A stretch of DNA of 11,682 bases from Methylovirgula sp. (lineage in GTDB: Bacteria > Pseudomonadota > Alphaproteobacteria > Rhizobiales > Beijerinckiaceae). Under the pieces are notes generated by a model, which was not told the origin of the DNA, ran no database searches, and worked only from the letters and a program-made list of their open reading frames with translations. Below, piece by piece: positions 5,421 to 11,682 of the stretch. The stretch spans positions 1-11,682 of the forward strand of contig JASHSW010000076.1 of assembly GCA_030038595.1 (NCBI GenBank), given 5' to 3'. The translations under genes and the position numbers were made by a program. Each line of letters opens with the position of its first letter. Position 1 is the first letter of the stretch.

Positions 5421-6971
5421 ATGGATCAGCAGTTTCCGCCTCACGGCGAGCATAAGTCGAGGCTCGGAAGGCGCACTTCCGTGCGCGTCGCGCTTCTCGG
5501 TTCGGTAGCGGCGCTCGCACTGGCGGGGGCGCTTGCCGGCAACGTCGGCCTGCCGCATTCAAGCTTCGCGGCGACCGCGCAGGCCGAGACCACCCCCAAC
5601 CTGCCGGTCAACGCCTTCTCCTTCGCCGATGTCGTCAACAAGGTTCGCGGCGCCGTCGTTTCGATCAAGGTAAAAATGGCAAATGTGTCCGATGCGGACG
5701 ACGACCAGTCGGACATGCCCGGCTTGCAGCCCGGCGATCCACTCGAGCGCTTCTTCAAGAGATTCGGCGGCCAAGACGGTATCCCGTTTGAGTTCCGTCG
5801 CGGCAGGCCGCATATCATGCTCGCGCAAGGTTCCGGATTCATCATCTCGCCCGACGGCTACGTCGTCACCAACGATCACGTGGTCGACAACGCGACCGAC
5901 GTGACGATCACCATGGACGACGGCGAAACGACCTATCATGCGAAGGTCGTCGGCACCGACAAGAAGACCGATCTGGCGCTGCTAAAGATTACCGACGGGT
6001 CGAATTTCCCCTATGTCGAATTCTCCAAGACGATGCCGCGCATCGGCGACTGGGTGATTGCGGTTGGCAATCCCTTCGGTCTGGGCGGCACCGTCACCGC
6101 CGGGATCGTCTCGGCTCGCGGTCGCGATATCGGCTCCGGTCCCTATGACGACTATCTGCAGATCGATGCGCCGGTGAACCGCGGCAATTCAGGCGGTCCG
6201 ACCTTCAACCTGCAGGGACAAGTCGTCGGGATTAACACAGCCATCTATTCGCCTACCGGCGGCAGCGTCGGCATCGGCTTCGACATTCCCGCGGACGAGG
6301 CGCAAAGCGTCATCGAAGCGTTGAAGACGAAGGGGAAGGTGACGCGCGGCTGGATCGGCGTCGAAATTCAACCCGTCACGCCCGATATCGCCGACAGCCT
6401 CGGACTGAAGGCGGACAAAGGCGCGCTCATCGCCGACACGCAGCCTGATTCGCCGGCTGCGAAGGCGGGCGTCAAGACCGGCGACGTGATCCTCGGCGTC
6501 GACGGCGAACCCGTCGAAGGTCCGCGCGAACTCGCGCGCAAGATTGCGGCGCTTGGACCGAACGCGCAGGCCAGTTTGCTTGTCTGGCACGACGGCGCGC
6601 AGAAGACGGTTTCGGTGAAACTTGGCACGCTGCCCAACGATCAGGAGGCCAAAGCGGACACGAATTCGGGGTCCGGCAATTCCGGGTACGACAATTTCGG
6701 TATGGCGCTCGCGCCGGCCGACTCCGTCCCCGGCGCCGGCAGCCAAGGCGTGGTCATTACCGACGTCGATCCGGACGGCGCGGCGGCGCAAAAGGGCCTG
6801 AAGGTCGGCGACGTCATTCTCGAAGCCGGCGGCAAGTCCGTTGCCAATCCGAGCGACGTGTCGAACGTCCTCTCCGATGCCAAGAAGGAAGGCCGCAAGG
6901 CGGTGCTGCTTCGCGTCAAGAGCGGCGACGACACCCACTTCGTCGCTCTGGTGATCAATCCGGCATCGTGA
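5421..6971 (+). CDS. degP: DegP/HtrA-type (Do family) periplasmic serine endopeptidase
   Basis: 516 aa. This class of protease degrades or refolds damaged envelope proteins in the periplasm. It begins with a basic N-region, a hydrophobic segment (about 22-43) and an Ala-rich stretch ending near AATAQAE (50-56), so it is exported or anchored in the inner membrane. The trypsin-like domain has the full triad: His153 in TNDHVV, Asp184 in KKTDLALL and Ser257 in GNSGGP. Two PDZ domains follow, at about 308-400 (GWIGVEIQPV; GVKTGDVILGVDG) and about 424-513 (GVVITDVDPDGAAA; GLKVGDVILEAGG). They are joined by a Ser/Gly/Asn-rich linker near 413-423. The frame is open upstream to 5229, inside tetR, but the ATG at 5421 is preceded by GGAG at 7 nt and gives a proper signal sequence. 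The downstream two-component genes suggest a shared envelope-stress role. Confidence 0.95.
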   Translation: MDQQFPPHGEHKSRLGRRTSVRVALLGSVAALALAGALAGNVGLPHSSFAATAQAETTPNLPVNAFSFADVVNKVRGAVVSIKVKMANVSDADDDQSDMPGLQPGDPLERFFKRFGGQDGIPFEFRRGRPHIMLAQGSGFIISPDGYVVTNDHVVDNATDVTITMDDGETTYHAKVVGTDKKTDLALLKITDGSNFPYVEFSKTMPRIGDWVIAVGNPFGLGGTVTAGIVSARGRDIGSGPYDDYLQIDAPVNRGNSGGPTFNLQGQVVGINTAIYSPTGGSVGIGFDIPADEAQSVIEALKTKGKVTRGWIGVEIQPVTPDIADSLGLKADKGALIADTQPDSPAAKAGVKTGDVILGVDGEPVEGPRELARKIAALGPNAQASLLVWHDGAQKTVSVKLGTLPNDQEAKADTNSGSGNSGYDNFGMALAPADSVPGAGSQGVVITDVDPDGAAAQKGLKVGDVILEAGGKSVANPSDVSNVLSDAKKEGRKAVLLRVKSGDDTHFVALVINPAS

Positions 6972-6977
6972 GGCTTT

Positions 6978-6997
6978 CGGGCCGGAATTCCGGCCCG
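6978..6997. repeat. 20-bp perfect palindrome after degP
   Basis: CGGGCCGG (6978-6985), AATT, CCGGCCCG (6990-6997) is self-complementary over all 20 bp and begins six nt after the degP stop. As RNA it would give an 8-bp GC stem with a four-base loop. It is followed by pyrimidine-rich DNA (CTCTCCTCTCC) but no T-run, so it more likely protects or shapes the degP mRNA 3' end than terminates alone. A protein-binding site is the alternative. Confidence 0.6.
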
Positions 6998-7055
6998 CTC
7001 TCCTCTCCACCCGGCGTCGCATTTGCCCCCCGTCTGCGGCGCCGGCCTAAGGGAG

Positions 7056-7096
7056 ACGGCAGGTCTGGAGCAGAAGCTCTGGCCTGCCGTTTTTTT
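7056..7096 (+). terminator. intrinsic terminator between degP and the response regulator
   Basis: ACGGCAGG (7056-7063) pairs perfectly with CCTGCCGT (7083-7090). Inside, GAGC-AGAA-GCTC can form a second short stem, and the hairpin runs into seven T's (7090-7096). It is the best intrinsic terminator in the window. It lies 84 nt after the degP stop and only 14 nt before the response-regulator ATG. It either ends the degP transcript or works as a conditional stop in the leader of the two-component operon. Confidence 0.85.
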
Positions 7097-7110
7097 GACG
7101 GACGGCCTAT

Positions 7111-7803
7111 ATGTCTTCCATGCGCATCCTCATCATCGAAGACGATTCAGAAGCGGCCCTCTATCTGGTCAAGGCGCTGCGCGAGGCGGGGCACGTCGCC
7201 GATCACGCCGCGGATGGACTCGAAGGCTATGACAAAGCCCGCGACGGGCCCTATGATGTCCTTGTCGTCGATCGCATGCTGCCGAAGCTCGACGGTTTGT
7301 CGCTGATCGGCGGTCTGCGCGTCCAGAAGATCGAGACCCCGGTGCTGATCCTTTCCGCGCTCGGCCAAGTCGACGATCGGGTCAAGGGTTTGCGGGCCGG
7401 CGGGGACGACTATTTGACCAAACCCTACGCATTCTCGGAATTGTTGGCGCGCGTCGAAGTTCTGGCGCGCCGCAAGTCGTCCGGGACCGGCGAGGAGACG
7501 GTCTATCGGGTGGGCGGCCTCGAACTCGACCGCCTGTCCCATAAGCTGACGCGCAACGGCAAGGAGATCGCTCTTCAGCCGCGCGAATTTCGGCTCCTCG
7601 AATATCTGATGAAACATGCCGGCCAGGTCGTCACGCGCACCATGCTGCTCGAGAATGTCTGGGATTATCATTTCGATCCGCAAACCAACGTGATCGACGT
7701 TCATATCTCGCGGCTTCGGGCCAAGATCGACAAAGGCTTCGATCCGCAGCTTTTGCAGACGGTCCGCGGTGCTGGATACATGATCCGTGACGGCAATCGT
7801 TAA
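7111..7803 (+). CDS. OmpR/PhoB-family response regulator
   Basis: 230 aa. The receiver domain (about 4-120) has the acidic pair D11/D12, the phospho-acceptor Asp54 in VVDRMLP, Ser82 in LSAL, and the Lys104 switch residue in YLTKPY. The winged-helix output domain (about 130-228) includes LQPREFRLLEYLMKHAGQ, VWDYHFDPQTNVIDVHISRL and a C-terminal TVRGAGYMI. All phosphorylation residues are intact, so it should act as a phosphorylation-dependent transcription factor. ATGs exist at 7111 and 7120; neither has a good Shine-Dalgarno, and 7111 is kept as the first. The partner kinase overlaps its 3' end by 17 nt. Its targets are unknown; neighbouring degP is a reasonable guess because such pairs often control envelope proteases. 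Confidence 0.94.
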   Translation: MSSMRILIIEDDSEAALYLVKALREAGHVADHAADGLEGYDKARDGPYDVLVVDRMLPKLDGLSLIGGLRVQKIETPVLILSALGQVDDRVKGLRAGGDDYLTKPYAFSELLARVEVLARRKSSGTGEETVYRVGGLELDRLSHKLTRNGKEIALQPREFRLLEYLMKHAGQVVTRTMLLENVWDYHFDPQTNVIDVHISRLRAKIDKGFDPQLLQTVRGAGYMIRDGNR

Positions 7804-9220
7804 GCTCTTCCGCTCGACGGCGTTCAAGATCTCGCTCGCCTATCTCGTCATCGCCGCGATCGGCGCCGGATTGGTGCTTGCCCGCGCCGGCTGGGATGTG
7901 GAGAAATTGGCGGATGCGCAGGTCGCCCAAACGATCAATACCGACATCACCGGTCTCGCCGAACAATACGCCGAAGGCGGCATCGTCCAGCTCGTCCGCG
8001 CCGTCGAGCGCCGTGCCGAGCAGCCCGGCGCCGGCCTGTACCTGGTGACTACGCACGCCGGCGAGCCGATCGTCGGCAACATCGTCAGCCTGCCGCCCGG
8101 CGTTCTCACCCAACCCGGGCTCGTCGAGACCGATTACGCCCGCTCCGGCGATGTCAACACCCCGCACCGCGCCCTGGCGCGCGTCTTTGTATTGTCGGGC
8201 GGATTTCGCCTCCTTGTCGGCCATGACATCGAGGAGGCTTTGCGCATGCGCCGCATCTTCGCGGGCGCGCTGGTCACCTCGCTGATCTGGCTTGTTATCA
8301 TCGGCACGATCGGCAGTCTTTTCGTCGCCCGCCACGTGCTGCGCCGAGTCGATTCGATCACCGCGAAGGCCAAGACCATCGTAGCCGGCGATCTCGCCGG
8401 CCGTCTGCCGCTTGCCGGCACCGGCGACGAGCTCGATCGTCTCGTGCAAAACCTAAATTCGATGTTGGACCGCATCTCGGTACTCGTCATCGGAATGCAC
8501 GAGGTTTCGGACAATATCGCGCATGACTTGAAGACGCCGCTGACGCGGCTGCGCAGCCGCGCCGAGCAAGCGCTGCAATTTGCGAAGACTCCCGAGGATT
8601 ATCGGCTTGCGCTCGAGAAAGTCATCGACGAATCGGACGCGCTGATCCGCGTCTTCGACGCGCTTTTGATGATCGCTCGCGCCGACGCCGGCACGGGGCC
8701 GGAAGGGATGATCGATTTCGATGCGGCGGACGTTGCCCGCGACGTCGGCGAACTTTACGAGCCGCTTGCCGAGGATCGCAACGTCAGCCTCTCGCTCGAC
8801 GTCGAACCGGGGCTTACGCTGCGCGGCAGCCGCGAACTCATCGGCCAGGCGCTCGCAAATCTCGTCGACAACGCGTTGAAATACGGTATGCCCCCGAGCC
8901 CGGCGGATAAACCTGCGACGGTCGAAATCGCCGCCAAACGCCGCGGCGCTTGGATTGAAATCGGCGTCGCCGATCGCGGCCCCGGCATTGCGGCGGCCGA
9001 CCGCGAGCGCGCCCAGGAGCGTTTCGTGCGGCTTGAAAATTCCGGCTCCCAGCCGGGCTCGGGCCTCGGCCTCGCACTCGCCGCCGCCGTCGCACGGTTG
9101 CACAAGGGCACATTGCGGTTCGACGACCATTCGCCCGGTCTCAAGGCCGTGCTCGTCTTGCCGGCTGCGCCGGTGAAGTTGGCGGCGCCGCTCAAATCGC
9201 AAGCCGGAGCGGTCGCCTGA
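7787..9220 (+). CDS. HAMP-domain sensor histidine kinase
   Basis: 477 aa inner-membrane kinase, partner of the preceding regulator. TM1 lies at about 13-33, a periplasmic sensor region of about 125 residues follows, and TM2 lies at about 158-181. A HAMP linker (about 182-235) leads to the dimerisation helix with the phospho-accepting His246 in SDNIAHDLKTPLTRLR. The ATPase domain has the N box NLVDNALKYG (358-367), G1 box DRGPGI (397-402) and G2 box GSGLGLAL (424-431). The start is a GTG at 7787 inside the regulator gene; the 17-nt overlap implies translational coupling. No usual small-ligand domain is recognisable in the periplasmic part, so the stimulus is unknown. glnE begins 14 nt after its stop. 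Confidence 0.93.
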   Translation: MTAIVKLFRSTAFKISLAYLVIAAIGAGLVLARAGWDVEKLADAQVAQTINTDITGLAEQYAEGGIVQLVRAVERRAEQPGAGLYLVTTHAGEPIVGNIVSLPPGVLTQPGLVETDYARSGDVNTPHRALARVFVLSGGFRLLVGHDIEEALRMRRIFAGALVTSLIWLVIIGTIGSLFVARHVLRRVDSITAKAKTIVAGDLAGRLPLAGTGDELDRLVQNLNSMLDRISVLVIGMHEVSDNIAHDLKTPLTRLRSRAEQALQFAKTPEDYRLALEKVIDESDALIRVFDALLMIARADAGTGPEGMIDFDAADVARDVGELYEPLAEDRNVSLSLDVEPGLTLRGSRELIGQALANLVDNALKYGMPPSPADKPATVEIAAKRRGAWIEIGVADRGPGIAAADRERAQERFVRLENSGSQPGSGLGLALAAAVARLHKGTLRFDDHSPGLKAVLVLPAAPVKLAAPLKSQAGAVA

Positions 9221-9234
9221 AGCGCGGAGGGACG

Positions 9235-11682
9235 ATGCCGAGCCTTCGAGAGAGGTTTTGCAAAGCTCCTGCGCTTGCCGATCGCGGCGCAGCCGAAGCG
9301 CGCCTCGGAGATTTCCTTGTCGGGGCGGATGCGGAGCTGGCGGCCATGGCAGGCGAAGCGGCCACCCGCGCGCTGCTGCTCGCCGTGGCCGACCATTCGC
9401 CGTATCTCTGGAAACTGGTGAGGTCCGACCCCGGCCGGCTGCTGCGTCTTCTCACGGCGCCGCCCGAACAAACGCGCGATGCACTTCTTCGCGACTTGGC
9501 CGCCGCATCGCCTGGCTCCGAGCAAGAATTGATGCGCATCTTGCGGCGCGCCAAGCAGGAACTCGCATTGCTCGTCGCACTCAGCGATCTCGGCGGCGTG
9601 TGGACGACCGAAACGGTAATGCAAACGCTTACCGCCGGCGCCGACGCGTTCGTCGCCGCGGCGCTGAACTTCGTCCTCGGCGAGACGTGGGCCGCCGGCA
9701 AGCTGCATTTGCCGGATCCAGCCTCTCCCGATCGGGATTGCGGAGTCGTCGTTCTGGCGCTCGGCAAACATGGGGCCGGCGAACTCAATTATTCGAGCGA
9801 TACGGATCTCATTGTTTTGTTCGATCCGGAAAGTCCGGCAATCATCCAAAAGGCCGAGCCGGCGATGCTCTTCGTGCGCATCACCCAGCGGCTCGTAAAG
9901 ATTCTGCAAGAACGGACTTCCGACGGCTACGTCTTACGTGTCGATCTGCGGCTGCGGCCCGATCCCGGTTCGACGGCGATCGCGATTTCGCTTCCGGCGG
10001 CATTTTTCTATTACGAATCCTTCGGCCAGAATTGGGAACGCGCCGCCTTGATCAAAGGCCGCCCGATCGCCGGCGACCGCAAGCTGGGAGAGGCTTTTCT
10101 TGCGCAACTCGCGCCGTTTATCTGGCGCCGCTATCTCGATTATGCGGCGATCGCCGACATTCACGCCATGAAGCGTCAGATTCACGCGGTGCGCGGCCAC
10201 GCCGAGATCGCCGTCGCCGGCCACGATCTGAAATTGGGACGCGGCGGCATTCGCGAGATCGAGTTCTTCGTGCAGACCCAGCAATTGATCTTCGGCGGGA
10301 AGCGACCGCTGCTGCGCGGCGCGCGGACCCTCGACATGCTCGACGAATTCGCCAAGCAGGAGTTGATCAGCCGCGAGGCGCGCGACGATCTCGAAGCCGC
10401 CTATCTCTTTTTGCGCGAGACCGAACATCGGCTGCAAATGGTCGCCGACGAGCAAACGCAGCGCCTGCCGGCCGAAACGCACGAGTTGGTGCGCTTCGCA
10501 AAATTCTGCGGCTACGCCGGGCTCGCACCGTTTGCCGACGAGCTCAGCCACCATCTTGGCCGGGTCGCCGAGCACTACGCGCGCCTCTTCGAAGCCTCGC
10601 CCGGGCTATCGGCTGCGGTCGGTAGCCTCGTCTTTACCGGCGTTGCGGACGATCCGGAGACGCTTGAAACGCTGGCGAGGCTTGGGTTCCGCCGCCCGGA
10701 GTTGGTCGCCGAAACGATCCGCGGTTGGCATTTCGGGCGGCGCGCGGCGGTGCGCTCCGAACGGGCCCGCGAGGTACTGACCGAGCTTGTGCCGGCGCTG
10801 CTCGAAGCTTTCGGGCAATCCGCGGATCCCGACGCGGCGGTCGCAGCATTCGATCAGGCGCTCGGCCGGCTGAAAGCAGCCGTCGAACTTCTGTCGATCT
10901 TGAAATCGAATGCGCAGTTGCGCGGCCTTTTTGCCGAGATCCTGGGGAGTGCGCCGCGGCTGGCCGAGATCGTCATCCGCCGCCCGCATGTTCTCGACGT
11001 CGCACTCGACCGCAGCCTGCTCGCCGCGCCGCTCGAAGACAGCGATTTCGATCAGCGGCTGCAACAGGCGATCGCTCCATACTCGACGCTCGAAGACGTA
11101 CTCGACTCCCTGCGCGATTTTTGCCAAGAGGAATCGTTTCTAATCGGCTTGCGCCTCTTGACCGGGATGATCGCGCCGGCGGCCCAGGCCTATTCGGCGC
11201 TCGCCGGCAGCATCGTGCGCGCCTGTCTCGATCAGGTTATGAAGGACTTTGCGGCGCGCTTCGGGCGAATTCCGCGCGGCCGATGCGTTGTGCTTGCGCT
11301 GGGCAAACTCGGCTCGCGGGAAATGACGGCGGCCTCCGATCTCGATCTCATCCTGATCTACGACTTCGATGCCGCTGAGCCCGACTCGGATACGCCGCAG
11401 CCGCTGCATGCCACGCGTTATTACACGCGGCTGTTCCAGAGGCTCATCTCGGCGCTGACCGTCCCAACCCGGCGCGGGCTGCTCTATGAGGTCGATATGC
11501 GGCTGCGTCCCTCCGGAGGCCAAGGACCGCTTGCAACGCAACTTGCGAGTTTCGCCGAATATCAACAGAAGGAGGCGGAAACCTGGGAGCATATGGCGCT
11601 GACGCGGGCCCGGGTGATCGCCGGCGATGCTTCGCTGCGCGCCGAAGTCGAGGCGACGCGCGCCGCGATCCTTGCCGCGCCG
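9235..11682 (+). CDS. glnE: bifunctional glutamine synthetase adenylyltransferase/deadenylylase (partial, runs off right edge)
   Basis: Adds AMP to, and removes it from, glutamine synthetase to match ammonia assimilation to nitrogen supply, under control of PII proteins. 816 codons are present without a stop; full-length relatives have about 950-1000 residues, so roughly the last 150 are missing. The N-terminal nucleotidyltransferase (deadenylylating) has LGKHGAGELNYSSDTD at 176-191 with D189 and D191, followed by RVDLRLRPDPGS. A helical middle region contains GRGGIREIEFFVQTQQLI. The C-terminal adenylylating domain begins with LGKLGSREMTAASDLD (residues 689-704; D702, D704) and continues with EVDMRLRPSGGQGPLATQL. 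Both active sites look intact. GGAGG four nt before the ATG fixes the start. Only 14 nt separate it from the sensor kinase, so it is probably in the same operon. Confidence 0.96.
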   Translation, partial: MPSLRERFCKAPALADRGAAEARLGDFLVGADAELAAMAGEAATRALLLAVADHSPYLWKLVRSDPGRLLRLLTAPPEQTRDALLRDLAAASPGSEQELMRILRRAKQELALLVALSDLGGVWTTETVMQTLTAGADAFVAAALNFVLGETWAAGKLHLPDPASPDRDCGVVVLALGKHGAGELNYSSDTDLIVLFDPESPAIIQKAEPAMLFVRITQRLVKILQERTSDGYVLRVDLRLRPDPGSTAIAISLPAAFFYYESFGQNWERAALIKGRPIAGDRKLGEAFLAQLAPFIWRRYLDYAAIADIHAMKRQIHAVRGHAEIAVAGHDLKLGRGGIREIEFFVQTQQLIFGGKRPLLRGARTLDMLDEFAKQELISREARDDLEAAYLFLRETEHRLQMVADEQTQRLPAETHELVRFAKFCGYAGLAPFADELSHHLGRVAEHYARLFEASPGLSAAVGSLVFTGVADDPETLETLARLGFRRPELVAETIRGWHFGRRAAVRSERAREVLTELVPALLEAFGQSADPDAAVAAFDQALGRLKAAVELLSILKSNAQLRGLFAEILGSAPRLAEIVIRRPHVLDVALDRSLLAAPLEDSDFDQRLQQAIAPYSTLEDVLDSLRDFCQEESFLIGLRLLTGMIAPAAQAYSALAGSIVRACLDQVMKDFAARFGRIPRGRCVVLALGKLGSREMTAASDLDLILIYDFDAAEPDSDTPQPLHATRYYTRLFQRLISALTVPTRRGLLYEVDMRLRPSGGQGPLATQLASFAEYQQKEAETWEHMALTRARVIAGDASLRAEVEATRAAILAAP

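Noticed and set aside
8755..9909. 384-codon minus-strand open frame across the kinase-glnE junction
   Set aside because: It overlaps two genes with intact catalytic motifs; its sequence is the compositional shadow of those genes.
9258..10625. 455-codon plus-strand frame inside glnE
   Set aside because: It is Arg/Ala-rich out-of-frame translation of glnE; the glnE frame from 9235 is open to the window edge and carries both catalytic motifs.

Overview
The window looks like a chromosomal segment of an alphaproteobacterium, probably of the order Hyphomicrobiales. The reasons are the high GC content, GC-rich codon use throughout, strong resemblance of the PyrB/PyrC, TopA and GlnE proteins to versions I know from rhizobia and methylotroph relatives, and a Do-protease / OmpR-type two-component / glnE gene order. 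This placement is from memory of the families; no search was run. I see no phage, insertion sequence, CRISPR, tRNA or rRNA, and no gene-free stretch longer than about 220 bp.

Left part (1-3382): the N-terminal part of DNA topoisomerase I (topA) runs leftward off the window edge. Divergent from it is a tight pyrimidine pair, pyrB (aspartate carbamoyltransferase) and pyrC (dihydroorotase homologue), 6 nt apart. The PyrC homologue has lost most of its zinc ligands and is probably a structural partner of PyrB, not an enzyme. A sigma70-like promoter sits so close to the pyrB ATG that a leaderless mRNA is likely.

Middle part (3383-5251): a small accessory module. On the minus strand lie a DUF2214 membrane protein and, upstream of it, a tautomerase-superfamily protein with the catalytic Pro directly after the initiator Met. 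A divergent TetR-family regulator with a C-terminal WHG domain shares an intergenic region with the tautomerase. That region holds nested palindromes overlapping the predicted tautomerase promoter, so the regulator probably controls itself and the tautomerase.

Right part (5252-11682): an envelope quality-control and signalling block, all on the plus strand. It consists of a periplasmic DegP/HtrA protease with two PDZ domains, an OmpR-type response regulator, its HAMP sensor kinase (17 nt overlap, GTG start) and glnE (14 nt downstream of the kinase). GlnE is the bifunctional glutamine synthetase adenylyltransferase and runs off the right edge after 816 codons. A textbook intrinsic terminator lies between degP and the regulator and ends only 14 nt before the regulator's ATG.

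Most of the window is ordinary housekeeping DNA. I do not see a clearly new multi-gene system. The points most worth checking are the zinc-less PyrC, the palindromes between the tautomerase and tetR, the terminator abutting the response regulator, and the placement of glnE behind a sensor kinase.
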